From contig CM121341.1 in NCBI GenBank assembly GCA_051530055.1, positions 18,352,001 to 18,416,000 on the forward strand: a stretch of 64,000 bases of DNA, written 5' to 3'. The position numbers were made by a program, and so were the translations under genes. Each line of letters begins with the position of its first letter. The first letter of the stretch is position 1. Below the pieces are notes generated by a model that saw only the letters and a program-made list of their open reading frames with translations, made no database searches and had not been told where the DNA came from. Below, in pieces: positions 42,205 through 53,270 of this stretch. Source of the stretch: Neoechinorhynchus agilis. Taxonomy: Eukaryota; Acanthocephala.

Positions 42205-43721
42205 CGTTCTGGCTTCTTTTGAACACATACTTTGTGCCCGACGAATATTTTCAATCGAAATTTCGTCGCTAATGCAATCTACTCGTGAAATCAATCCAGA
42301 AACCGATCTTGCATGGGAATGGTGAAGCTCGTTCGCACGCCGCTATCCTATCTACACTCTTGTTTTTTATTGGCTCCTTAAATTGGCCAATCAGATTACA
42401 TTTGGACTCATTTAAAACATGCATTGGTTCTCTCCTGTCTATGGAGAACTTTTGAAATATTTCGCTTTGATTACACCATACAGATTCGCTTCGCTCGTTC
42501 AATCTATAATAATGTCAATTGCGGACCGAGTGTTATACGAATACGTCTACTTAATTAAGCCCCGATCTTCGATGATAATGCTCGCATTGAGATACGTCAT
42601 CTGGTTCTCACCTTTTTCGGGATCTCGGACTCTTTATAACACAATTGAGGAATCTCTATTTATATTCTGTCTCTACTTTAGTTTACTGATTTCCTTGAAA
42701 AGAACAACTAAATCGGTATTGAGTTCATTGGCAGTGATTTCAGCGATTTCCGTTTACATACGGCCCACAGCTATTATTGGCATTTCACCTCTCTTACTAT
42801 TTATTGCGTTTGTACGTGATTGTTCATTGGTTTGGAGTGATACAATTTATAAATTTCCAACTAGTTACAAACATTTGGATTATCGGTTAATCGGCAGTAT
42901 ATGTCCGTACTTTGAAATTTTATCTAAATCAGTAGCTTATATTGATCTTGGTTGAACTTTAAACATGTATCCCTGCCAAATCTAAAAACTAAAAGTCTAT
43001 CGTATTTTCTATGCTTTGTGAAAACACAAAAATATCAAAGTAGCTAGACTCATTTTCGTAGCAATCGCGCAATTCGCCTAATCTAAAGGACATGACCATT
43101 TCTGAAGTCATTCATCTGGGACTTATTGGATTTTCTACTTTGGCAGTCTGCCTTAGCGCCGATTGTTGGTTTTATAATCGTCTCACGTGCAGTCCATTCA
43201 ATTTCTTTAAATTTAATATTCTGATGGATTTGTCATCATATTTCGGTACGCTTCCATGGTATTGGTACCTAGTGATCGGAATTCCACAAATATTCAATTT
43301 CTTCACATACTCATTGATTAGAGGTATCCTGGAAGAGTTGAAACACGCATCAGTGTTTTCGCATAGAACTCTCACGATAAGCGCAATTATTATGATCGCT
43401 TATTCAATTATCAAACATAAAGAAATCCGATTTATCAGTCAGCTGTATCCTCTTTTGCTCATATTTTGCGCAAACGGATTATCTAGACACAGAAAATTGT
43501 CGTTATTTTGGAAAATAGTGATCGGCCTGAACATTTTCGTGACTTTGTTCCTCTTGGTCGAGTTCCAAAGTGCACCTATTAGACTTATTAATCATGTTAG
43601 ACAATCAGTGGCGGAAAAAGAAATTCAACTGTTGTGTTTCTACTTCCATGTTACTCAACTCCACTTTATAGTCACTTACAAGTTGGCTAGATATCGGCAA
43701 AAGGTGGCGCAAATCATATAA
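42205..43721 (+). CDS. PIGB: GPI mannosyltransferase 3 (PIG-B), interrupted
   Basis: PIG-B adds the third mannose to the GPI anchor precursor in the ER (dolichol-phosphate-mannose donor, GT22 family). The family motif NTYFVPDEYFQS appears at about 42222, followed by a WEW box, then RYPIYTLVFYWLLKL, ADRVLYEY, SGSRTLYNTIEESL and VYIRPTAIIGISPLLLF. The second half (43092-43721) has DCWFYNRLTCSPFNFFKFNI, then GTLPWYWYL and HKEIRFISQLYPLLLIF, all typical PIG-B positions. A strong donor GTACGT at about 42811 suggests an intron of roughly 270 bp to the second half. The first half shows a one-base shift after YFQS, a TGA directly after WEW and a TAA near 42411, so either micro-introns, assembly errors or gene damage are involved. 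Confidence 0.8.
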
Positions 43722-43827
43722 TCGATATCCACTAACACATACATTCAATCGAGCCGAAAACGATTATAAGTCTCAAATGCACAGCCGAATTCGCTAAACC
43801 ATATTACGAGGTTAGTTCCATAAGGGA

Positions 43828-45850
43828 CTATTTATCGACGTCGAAAGTGTGCGACATATGAACGTTATAGTTTGAAGACCAGTGATTCAGTGCCACCGCT
43901 CCATTTGAGTTAAAGTCCCCCAGTATCAAGTCCGGTTTCCATTCTAGCAACCATTTCTCTACGTTTTTTTTGAAGAAAGATATTTTTCTGGGAGCTATAT
44001 ATAAGTTGCCTAGAATGAGTCTAGCCTGATTAAATACTTCTTCCTTTAAAAAATTACTTATCGAAATTATTTGTATTGCATAGTTTACGGTTTTGGATTG
44101 CACTAATAATTTTGGACAGAGGGACTTATGAACCGTTGTTTGTAATCCTCCCGAGAAACCCATTTTATTATTAGGGGCATTACCATTATTTATAGGGGCT
44201 AATACTACAGTAATGTAATCCAAGTTTTCAATCAGGGGTTGTTCTCCTGTCTCCTGCATACAAAAAAATTTCGTAGAGTCCCAATTTATCGCCTGTTTCA
44301 AGAAATTAGATAATGTTGAAATTTTCGAAACATTATATGTTATAATATTAAAATTATGATTTAGGTAATTTATGGGCCTTATCATATTAAATTTTGTTTG
44401 ATCATGAGGTTTTCCCCTCTTACCTCCCATGATTCCATTTCTATTTGATATTATGTTCCCTCCTCTGCTCTTTTTTGTAATTTGCTTTTCTGGTTGCGCC
44501 ACTTTTCCACTGTTACCAGATGTAATTACTATTTCCTCTATGTCTGAACTTGATTCTAATGAAACTTCACTGCCTTCTCGCTTTCTTAGTTCCGCTTTTA
44601 AACTCCTGTTTTCCTTCTGCAGTTCGTCTATTTTTTTTATCTTTTTTTCCATTTCACCCATTAATACTACCATTTTTTCGTTCAATTCTTTTATCATACT
44701 TGCTAGGGACTGCACATCTCTCTCCAAATATCTATCTTCATTGATTTCGGGCCAGGAAGTCTGGTTGTGATTAAATCCTACCCAGTCATTCCCTGAAGAT
44801 GTGTCCTTGTTGTTGACACTTTTCCAATATCTTATAGCGGCAGGACATACTCTGTTGAAACCTTGATGTTCTCCGCAGTTGGGGCAACACAGTCTATTAT
44901 TGCTACTACATTGTTCCTTACCATGGTTTTCTGAGCAAAACATACATTTGATTTCGTTATTGCACTCCCAGGTTCTGTGCGACAACACTTTTGGCATTGG
45001 GTTAGAATGAAATTATGTATTGATGTTTTATTTTGACTTGAAAATTCTATCCAGCAAGCCAAAAACGGAAAATTGCGCCCTTTAATTTCATTAATCGTGT
45101 CTTGGGTTCCCGCAACCAAAATCGCATATGGATCCATTGTTAGATTTTTTCTTAAATATTTAATTGGGTCAACGCCAAACACATTTCTTATCTCCTGGAA
45201 CTCTTCCTTACTAGGTTTTGGTGGTGGATTAAGCATAAGAAGAGTAGATCTCTGAGATATATCGTCAAATGTAATTTTCTTTTCCTCAAAAATTCCTTTA
45301 AAGCTTTTTAAGCCCTCCATTCCGAAGAAAAAAACCAAGTGTTCACCACTTTTTTAATTTGGAATACCTGCTGTTTCGTAAGCTTACTAGGTTCTAAGAA
45401 CTTTTTATAATATTCCTTTATTGGACAGTTTATCGTTAAAGTTCCCAAGTTTTCTCTTTTTACTCTTATTCCAAAGTCCTCTTTTAGTCTAGGGAATCTC
45501 TGGAATGCTGTTCCCATCCATTGAGACCCACCGTTTCATATTCACCCCTTTGCCGACTGTAGATTTGGCGGTTGGTCCGCAAAAACGTTATTTGTCATAA
45601 CTACCTCATCTTCTTTATTTTCTGAGCAGTTTTCCTTCAGATTCCTTCTTTGGTGGGGGGACCAGAAAAACATTATCATCAATAACCACCTTTTTCTCCT
45701 TGTAACGTGGATATCACACACACTCATAACTAACCTTAGCAGGATCTTCATCCACTTCCATTCCTCTTTCTATAGAAGGTTCCTTCGCATTATCATAATC
45801 AACCTCCATCTGACCCCCTCCTCGGTCATCCGGAGGATCGGGGTCCCATA
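43828..45850 (-). mobile_element. APE-type non-LTR retrotransposon: ORF1 and endonuclease start
   Basis: On the minus strand, ORF1 remnants (45517-44832) lead into CCHC-type zinc knuckles: CMFCSENHGKEQC, then CCPNCGEHQGFNRVCP. A coiled-coil-like stretch follows (LASMIKELNEKMVVLMGEM ...). After it comes an AP-endonuclease-like domain: NIITYNVSKI (N of the motif), CMQETGE (catalytic E), and LILGDFNSNG (GDFN). The sequence ends at 43828, inside the endonuclease, so the RT is missing. Loss of the 3' half is unusual for target-primed insertion, which truncates the 5' end. Several frameshifts split ORF1. Confidence 0.85.
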
Positions 45851-46810
45851 AATCTCGATTATTCGAACTTTGTCAGAGCGCAGTTTTTTAACAAAAAAAT
45901 TGCGCGACATGTGACAATATAGCGCTTCGAATTAATGATCGACTATCGTGGATTGCATCCAGTGAAAAGTCAAATGTCGTTGTACGTTGGTTTAGCAACA
46001 CCGAATATTGATAGTCAATGACGATTTATGTGAGAACCTTAAGCGAACGTAAACTTGAACGTTGCGTTTTAAAAATAAACCATAGAATTGATCATATAGG
46101 TCAATTAGTCTCTTTGGGTCTTGTTTTAGTGTTTCATTCACGAACTATAAATTGTATACAGGATCTACGTCTTGATTTAAAAGATCTGACATAAGTTCGG
46201 TCCGTAGAGTCCAAAATAGTTGTTAAAGAGTAACTGAAATGTGATTTAATGTTGATGAAAACAACATGTTACCCTTTTTTGAAACAATTCCGCATCGCTC
46301 TCAAGAATTATCTCCTCCTCCATTAAACCGTGACTGCATTCGGTTTCATTTAGCCTAGGGAGTTCTCGTTGTCAAATGTTTTTTAAGATGATTGCTGCTC
46401 TTCGGTTGGTGATTTCGATACGATTCTAAAGTCATGGACCTCATTTGTTATCTATTTCATAGTGACACTTTTGAACATTGGCGTCACAAACAAGGGACTT
46501 TTAACGAATTCCAACCATTCCTGAGTTAAACGTAGGAAAAATATATGGCAAACCGTTGCTCCGTTTGCCCTACACAAAAACTATATTGCTATACAACTTG
46601 AGACTTACCTTGCACTTGCATTTAAGATTTGTCAAGTCATTAAAGAATCAGGCGGATACACAAGAGGGTATAATTGTGCCATGTATGAGTAGAAATTAAG
46701 CTTAAGGCTGCAAATTCCTCCTACATCCTTCTGTCAATTGTAGTATCCAAGAATCCTCGAACTAAGTGCCTGGAAGACGGCGATGCTCATCTAAAGAATA
46801 GTGTCTTAAA
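45851..46810. other. Intergenic, nothing seen
   Basis: No coding frame or clear repeat; AT-rich. Confidence 0.5.
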
Positions 46811-47079
46811 AATTAGAGAATGGCAATATCCGTAGTGCGGCTCGAATGTTTGCATCCATTGATAAGCTCCTTCGTCCAAACCAACAAATTATAGAAATGC
46901 ACCTGCGACCCGCTCGGAATGGACGGCTTGATCCCCTCCCATCTTCGAGGTTTTACTATCACGTCGAGTGGTACAGTTTGGAGCTGTTTGATAAAATCAC
47001 TTGGCCAGCTTACTCGCACGTTAATCAGCTGTAAAACTGCGCCTTCGATATTACCCACCATTTGCAGAGCGAAGATTGT

Positions 47080-47465
47080 CGAGTTTAGCAAAAAGGACAG
47101 CGAATTGAGGTTTGCAATAGAATTGCTTCTAAGGTCCTAAAAATGCAACGCTTTACCAATACATCCGCTCCTCGGTGTTGTCCCAGAATCGAAAATATGC
47201 GACTTGCTCTTAGCAAATCTACTCGGTACACCTTTCTGCGACGAATCGAACCTCGACAATTTAGTAAAATCAGCGGCAAATAAACTCAATAAAGTAGTGA
47301 AGAACGTGCTAAAATTGACGAAACAAGACACCTATCTCTTCGTCCTTCGACGCTACCTTGCGCCACCGAAAGTGAACTTCCTCTTTCGCTGTACACCGTG
47401 CTTCCAAAAAGAAAACCTCGCAACTTTCGAAAAAGAGATCCGTCGCATAATTACCAATCAATGAA
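47080..47465 (+). mobile_element. Non-LTR RT thumb fragment
   Basis: The plus strand reads LLANLLGTPFCDESNLDN, then DTYLFVLRRYLAPPKVNFL and FRCTPCFQKENL. This pattern (L-LG-P, then LR---APK--FLFR--P) is seen after the RT palm in several LINE clades. It is not close to the R2-like or CR1-like fragments of this window. The rest of the element is not recognised. A minus-strand frame at 47091-46813 lies next to it with no motif. Confidence 0.6.
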
Positions 47466-47501
47466 CAGTGAGCAAAAAATCGGCCAAATATTCTGCTATT
47501 A

Positions 47502-47840
47502 TTGATGTTGCACTATAGAAGTGCTTTGAACGAATTACTGTCCTCCCTCAAGGATAAACATCGTATCATCCTTATTGTTGGTATGCAAGAAGCCCCTATT
47601 GCAGATCCTGCCGCCGTTGATGCACACAACTGCCACCAAATTTTTCCTATCATTCAACTCCTTTTCCCCGACATTCACTCTACAAATAGAGAATCAACTG
47701 CCGTCTTGGTGAAACAAGTCCTTTTCAGCGAGATTCTTCCGGAGCGATCATGTGACGTAAACAAACACGTGACGTACAGCTCGTACATCTGTTACAATAC
47801 TTCCAAAGCATTCCATTTGGATCACATCCTATTGTTCTAA
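47502..47840 (+). CDS. Hypothetical frame upstream of eIF3d
   Basis: A 112-residue frame (LSSLKDKHRIILIVGMQEAP, ... HVTYSSYICYNTSKAFHLD) lies between the RT fragment and eIF3d. I recognise no domain. It could be a retroelement remnant or an unrelated exon. Confidence 0.25.
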   Translation: MMLHYRSALNELLSSLKDKHRIILIVGMQEAPIADPAAVDAHNCHQIFPIIQLLFPDIHSTNRESTAVLVKQVLFSEILPERSCDVNKHVTYSSYICYNTSKAFHLDHILLF

Positions 47841-47975
47841 GGACTTTTTACCACTTGGCTTTTAATTCTTCCGGATAATTGGGTTTCTTAGTTACTGTGT
47901 CTCTGGCTAGTGGAGCTCTCTCAAAAACATTCCACGACTACGATCCCTTTTCTTTAGTACGACTTTTTAAGACAA

Positions 47976-49699
47976 ATGTATTCCAATCTTGACAATGAGG
48001 CAATTAATAGGTTTCTTAAATCGCTTCCTAGCTTGGCTCAATTGGCGCCTACTGGCGCTCTTAATCTGCCAAAACGAATGGGTGCCCTGGACGCTAGTAT
48101 GATAACTGATTTAGGTCGTAGGACAGACCGGTTGGATCGTTGCTGTGATTGGACAATGCAATTGAGTCGAAACATGACTCGAATTGATGGTGACGATGAG
48201 GAAGGTGAATTCACGTTTCTGGATCAAACTAAGATCAATAGACCAACTTATGGAAGACGTGGGATGATTCGTGGTCGAGGTCGTATGTATACCCGTCCAA
48301 ATGCGCTTGCAAGTGGACTCGGTGCCGGTGGCGGTGCCCAATTGAAAGCCACAAAATCATTAATCAATCTTGAACGAGAACGGGAACGTCAGTATTTGAA
48401 GATTCGAAAGCAGTACAACTATAGAACCGGTGGACCGGGTCCTGGTGCTCCTGGTGGAACTGACCGACCTCAAGTTCTTAAACGCGAACCATCAATACAA
48501 ATAAAACCAGAGTGGATCCTTAAAGAAGAAATAAACCTTCAGCAATTGAATCGACTGAATTTACACGTCGCTAATCCGGTTGAGCTTGCTGAATGTGGCC
48601 AGATCGGTTGCTACAACAGTCTTTTTGATAGCACGACCACGAAACGAGAAGCTAAATTGGCCAAAACGGATGTATTGCCTCTTAAAGACGAAACGACGAC
48701 GGATGACTTAACAATTAGATTGACCAATGTCCATTTGGGTTTGTGCAGAACACATCTAATGAGTCAAAGTCTTTCAAAATGGACATGTTGTCAAATAGAG
48801 CACTATGTGACCACCACGCAAATGTCTACATGACCGATTCCATATTGGCGACGCTTATGTGCGCCAATCGCAGTGTTAATCCGTGGTATTTAATAGTCGA
48901 TCGGTATAGTGGCAAACTGTTTTTCGACAAACCAAAGGACTTTCAAGTTCTTACTGTGAGTGAAACTAGCTGGGATCCACCAGGAGATTCCCCAAATGCT
49001 GGAATTAATGCAGCTCAGAATTTATGCCGAGAAGCCGTCGAGGTTAACCATAGGTTTCTCCAACAAGTCACGCATGGAACCGCTCGTTTACGCCTTAAAG
49101 ATGGCCCCGTTAAGTACTTAGATGGATCTATTCCACAAAGCTCACTTGGATACAAGTATCGGGAGTTCGATATTGGAAACGGGATCAAAGTGATGGTCAG
49201 GTGCGAAATACACGGTTACGTTGAACCTCGATTCCTCGCCCACATCCGCGCTCTTACAGAGTGGGATTCTCGCTACAGTGACGGAATCGACTGGAAAAGC
49301 AATCTAGATACGAGGAGAGGAGCTGTGCTAGCCACAGAGCTTAAAAATAACGCGTTTAAATTTGCCCGATGGACAGCAACCGCTCTTCTATCCAATGTTG
49401 ACAAGCTCATTTTGGGTTATGTGAGTCGGGAAAATCCAATGGATAGTACCAAACACGTGATCCGAGCAGTCCAACATCTTCAACCAGCCCAATTTGCCCG
49501 ACAAATCAATCTTAACATCGACAATGGATGGGGTGTCCTTAGATTCCTAGTGGATTTCTTTTTAAAGGACGGCAAAAGACCCGCAAAATATATTATTTTA
49601 AGAGATCCAATCAAACCAGTCATAAAAATTTATCTTGTAGAAGAAGACGAAGAGGACCACGACGATGCTGAAAAACGCACAATAGAAAATGCAAATTGA
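47976..49699 (+). CDS. EIF3D: Translation initiation factor eIF3 subunit D
   Basis: eIF3d is the cap-binding subunit of eIF3 on the 40S ribosome. The first frame (47976 on) has the N-terminal region with DWTMQLSRNMTRIDGDDEEG, an RGRGRMY stretch and IQIKPEWILKEEINLQQLNRL, the conserved start of the cap-binding domain. The second frame (to 49699) continues with ANVYMTDSILATLMCANRSV, SGKLFFDKPKDFQVLTVSET, YKYREFDIGNGIKVMVRCE, TEWDSRYSDGIDWKSNLDTR, RGAVLATELKNNAFKFARWT, KLILGYVSR and PFARQINLNIDNGWGVL-type sequence, and ends with an acidic tail (EEDEEDHDD). The frames join near 48730-48750. A 20-nt GT...CAG segment (GTCCATTTGGGTTTGTGCAG) would restore the frame, but this is far shorter than other introns here. 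A frameshift is the alternative. Confidence 0.95.
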
Positions 49700-49719
49700 T
49701 GTTAAAATATCAGCTCGTT

Positions 49720-50160
49720 AATTGGATTTAAATTCTATTTTTCGTTTACTTTGCGATTTTAGTGCTTAAAATGCAATTTGCGGCAGTGTTCATGTAAAGA
49801 ATTAGAGCTCCGTGAAATATTACAATTCACAAAAGTTTTATCCGGGGATTATGATCATCACAATGACAACTTTTAAAAAATGCATGAGCAATTTAAAAGA
49901 TTGGTTCTTATGGAAATGTCATTTCAACTTTTTTGATGACGACCATTTTTAATCCGAAATCAAAGTCCCCATCTAAAACATAGCGCTCCGAAATGTTGTA
50001 GCTCAAAGACGGTTCTGATTAAAGTTTTAGTGAGGGTTGTGTTTAAAGATCGCAGTTTTATCTCAACTTTTCGCCGTTGGACAAACATTCCATCAATCAC
50101 ATCTTTTAGCGCTGAAGTCCAACGAGACATGCGAAATATTGGGAAAGGGAATTGATAAAC
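49720..50160. other. Intergenic, 3' flank of eIF3d, nothing seen
   Basis: AT-rich, no frame or repeat recognised. Confidence 0.5.
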
Positions 50161-50164
50161 TGAT

Positions 50165-50720
50165 TTAGGACATCCCTAAATCGGCTTTTTGCTCTTCGGA
50201 CATACTGCCACACCGATCTCTTACATCAAAGAAGTTATTGAATCACTTAGACTCTGACAACGATATTTCGTCTCGGCGTGGCTTCATGTCAAGAAGGAAA
50301 AGCCGAGGAAGGAGATGTTCTAAATCAGAATCAATAGAACCGGCTTGCCAGTAAAAAGATTTTAGAATTGATCGCTCACTCTGAGTTATAAAACTGGCCG
50401 AGTTTGTACATTCCGTAATTGTGCCGAGGAGGTCAAGTGGACTTCAGCCCTGATTTCCTTTTTCTGGGTGGGTGGATTCAAATCCACGATAGCCGATGAC
50501 GAACAACCAAAGGGGACAAAATACCGCTGAAGGGAAGAGGAAACTCACAGATGAGTCCCGCCTCCTGTGGAAATATCTAAGAATCCGGAGGGATGCGTCA
50601 CTTCTCTAATGTAAGAGATCGGTGTAGCTTCATGCCAAAACGGAAAAACCAAAAAGCCGAGAAAGGGGATGCTCTAAATCAGAATCAATAGAACCGGCTT
50701 GCCAGTAAAAAACATTTGCG
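50165..50720. repeat. Composite foldback region
   Basis: A left arm (TCGGCTTTTTGCTCTTCGG, CACACCGATCTCTTACATC) pairs with a right arm at about 50600-50670. Inside, a block ending TCAATAGAACCGGCTTGCCA occurs twice, at about 50330 and 50680, in direct orientation. The block ACCGCTGAAGGGAAGAGGAA followed by ACAGATGAGTCCC relates it to the large foldback at 37.6 kb, and TTCTCTAATGTAAGAGA...GGCTTCATGCC-type sequence relates it to 52924-53179. It looks like foldbacks inserted in or recombined with each other. Confidence 0.7.
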
Positions 50721-50869
50721 AATAATAAATTAACCATTATTTCTTCAATCACCAAACAAGATACACCTGTGAACAACTTCTTTACAACCACTAATTCTAT
50801 AATATATTTACAAAAAAGAATAGAATTTCATATTTTCACGGAAGTAACGAAAACGAAAGAATTATGTTT

Positions 50870-51641
50870 TTATCGATTCTGGCTATAATACGTCTTAAAA
50901 AACACATTTAAGTCTTTTGTTGAGATTACGCACACCCTTCTATCAATCTTTAGGATTATGTCATTATATACCGATATTAATGCGCTGAATCTGTTCGAAT
51001 TAAAGAATGTAATGGCTTCATTTAAGTATTGCGGCATGGTCTGTCCCTCTTGACGATGCTTTAAGTAATGGTAAGCGAGAGCAATCGGCTCTCGAAATCC
51101 GAACTCTCCTTTTATGCCATCTCTGATTACGATGATCGCTTTTCTCCCACGCTGAACCACTAGAAAATCGACCATTGCACACAATGACGTTAGTGCCCTC
51201 AGGTGGACACTTTTTTGTGACATTTAGTTTCGATGCCTCTTTTAATGTGTACTCCCACAATTTCTCAACGTCATCTTTTGAAACATCGCCATCGAGATTC
51301 AGGTCTTTTATTTCGCCGGGTAAAGGAAGTTTATTGTAATGCTCATTGGGCTCATACTGATTTATAATGTGTCTATTAATATTTTCGGACCTAATAATTC
51401 TCGATGCCGCAATGTATCCTTCATAAACATCGCCGAAGCATCGCATGCATTCACAGCGATTATCCGCGTAGGCCACTGCCCACTCAAGAACTTGTCGTTG
51501 CAATCCTACGCTAGAATTTACTATTTGACGAAATCTATTATCTAGCCCGTTTTCGTCAAAATCGCATTTGAGTCTTGAAACATTACTTGCGCTGTATCCC
51601 GTCATCTCCTCAAATATGATCGCATGTCTATTCTTATACAT
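50870..51641 (-). CDS. Unrecognised protein, two overlapping frames
   Basis: The first frame (51641-51018) begins MYKNRHAIIFEEMTGYSASN and is rich in conserved-looking residues (VLEWAVAYADNRCECMRCFG, LPGEIKDLNLDGDVSKDDVE, KLWEYTLKEASKLNV). The second frame (51223-50870) reads LCAMVDFLVVQRGRKAIIVI, then IALAYHYLKHRQEGQTMPQY and LNEAITFFNSNRF. The two overlap by about 200 bp, and composition suggests that the real product switches from the first to the second frame near 51220, at an AAAAAA run. I do not recognise either part. The RGRKAIIVIRDG and LAYHYL segments loosely recall the core of tyrosine-phosphatase-like folds, but there is no CX5R. Confidence 0.45.
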
Positions 51642-51838
51642 TTTCGCTTCCTTATTTTAAGTGCCAGAAACATAGCCATTGTCATGGTTACATTTTTTCT
51701 AATATAAAGGATCCATGTTTTACTTGAATCTAAAAATGCTTTGAAGCTTATCGCTAAAAGAAGTCGCTGTGACTTTCGCGAACGAAATCAACCTAAAGAA
51801 TAGCTTTCGCTTGTGGAGAATGACATACACATTTCAGA

Positions 51839-52344
51839 ATGGACTCTCCAAATATGGCCAAAAACGAACCAAAAATGAGCCGGGAAGAGCAAAGGCAAGC
51901 TGAAGAGGTTAGTGCGCAAATTAAGCAAATTTATCCTTCTCGCCAAGCAGCAACAAAAAGAAGAGGCCAGAAATAGTATTCTCAATCAAGTTCTCGATAA
52001 AGATGCCATTGCCCGATGTATGTTCTCAACGCTACTAATTGCTCTCGAAATTGCAATTCTACAGTGAACACTCTGAGATTGACGAAACCAGAGAATGCCA
52101 CGACGGCTGAACGTTATATAATTAACCAGGTTCAACGGGGAATGATCCGGTCGAAGCTGAGTGAAGATGATCTTGTGCGCATCCTTACTCAGATATTCGA
52201 TCAGACGTCACAATCAAGACAGCATAAAATAACGGTTGGCCACATATAAAATCAATGAAATATCTTTAATTGATAACTATTTAGTTTCATCGACGCAGAA
52301 ATGATTTTGATGAAGATGAAGATGATTTTGACGGCATAGAATAA
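51839..52344 (+). CDS. PDCD5: Programmed cell death protein 5 (PDCD5), four exons
   Basis: Spliced from exons 51839-51907, 51951-52017, 52065-52234 and 52285-52344, with GT-AG introns of 43, 47 and 50 bp that keep the frame exactly. The protein has 121 residues, close to the usual 125. It contains EEARNSILNQVLDKDAIAR, then LNTLRLTKPENATTAERYII, then KLSEDDLVRILTQI, and ends HRRRNDFDEDEDDFDGIE, which matches the family's core helix bundle, the 'L-L-KPE' motif and the acidic tail (DSDEDDDY-like). PDCD5 is a small cytosolic and nuclear protein linked to apoptosis, TIP60 stability and CCT binding. The first exon (MDSPNMAKNEPKMSREEQRQ) is the least conserved part. The gene is missed if only single open frames are considered. 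Confidence 0.92.
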
Positions 52345-52690
52345 ATAGTCGTAATGGATAACCTTTACCAGTATTAATAATGCATCGATAAAAAAATTTT
52401 CGTAGTTGTCGAGGTTTTAAAAAATAAAAAATGTTTTAGATTTTTTCGACCTTTGCCTCGTTTGCGATTCTGTTGAGATAACGAATTCTCAACAGCGACT
52501 CTTCATTGAACACAATCAAAAATATTGTTTAATTGATCCCTGCACGAAATTTTAGAGTCTAAATCGTCTTTAGAAGTGGATTTTTTTCGCAAAATTCATC
52601 GCCGAAACTGATTATAGAGATCACTTTTTGAATGGGAAGATTTTTTTGATCGAAATTTATTAATCCATCACTTTTATCATTGATTCCTGA
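52345..52690. other. Intergenic, nothing seen
   Basis: 3' flank of PDCD5, AT-rich. Confidence 0.5.
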
Positions 52691-52692
52691 AG

Positions 52693-52905
52693 ATTCGCTC
52701 ACACCACGGCCGCTATACGGATGCTCGCGGCGTATCCCCGCTGCATGACGAGACTTATGTTTCGGCGCAAAAACATTGGTTCGCGATTACCCTTCGTTAT
52801 TTCCACCAGTCTCAGCCCTATTTCCTTGGTCAGTCTTTCGCTATTCCCATTTTTTGAATAAAAAGCAATTTTTTCGAGCACTTTCGATCGATTATGGTTG
52901 AACAT
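52693..52905 (-). mobile_element. R2-like element 3' end fragment
   Basis: The minus strand reads FLRRNISLVMQRGYAASIRI, the same C-terminal block as RQNISLAVQRGNAASM in the copy at 11.9 kb. It is preceded by SERLTKEIGLRLVEITKGN, which replaces the usual LSKKLRETTGD-type segment. Only about 70 residues remain. Confidence 0.8.
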
Positions 52906-52923
52906 TAGCTATCAATGAATACA

Positions 52924-53179
52924 TTTTTCATATCGTCATTAAATTTAGCTTGTCCCTTATACCCGGCTTATTTATTTTTTAGTCCTACAGCCAAACCAAT
53001 TACATCAGAGAAGTGATATAACCACATAGTCTCTAATGCACGGTTAAGAGTTTGTGCACCCCTCCAGATTCTCAGATACCTTCAGGATTAGAGAATATGT
53101 GGTTATATCACTTCTCTGATGTAATTGGTTTGGCTTCATGCCTAAAAAAGAGACAAGCTAAATTTAATGACGATATAAA
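52924..53179 (+). repeat. Foldback element
   Basis: Long inverted arms (CATATCGTCATTAAATTTAG, AAACCAATTACATCAGAGAAG, TGATATAACCACATA and complements) enclose a short centre with CCCCTCCAGATTCTCAGATAC. The outer sequence is shared with the composite region at 50.2-50.7 kb. The right side is followed by AAACCGGATTCTCAGTAAAAA, a tail-like stretch also seen there. I could not fix a target duplication. Confidence 0.8.
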
Positions 53180-53270
53180 AACAAACCGGATTCTCAGTAA
53201 AAAAACCTTAAAATAGAATACCTTTTTCGTTAAAAAGCCAATGTCCACTATTAAAATATGATTTCTATGC

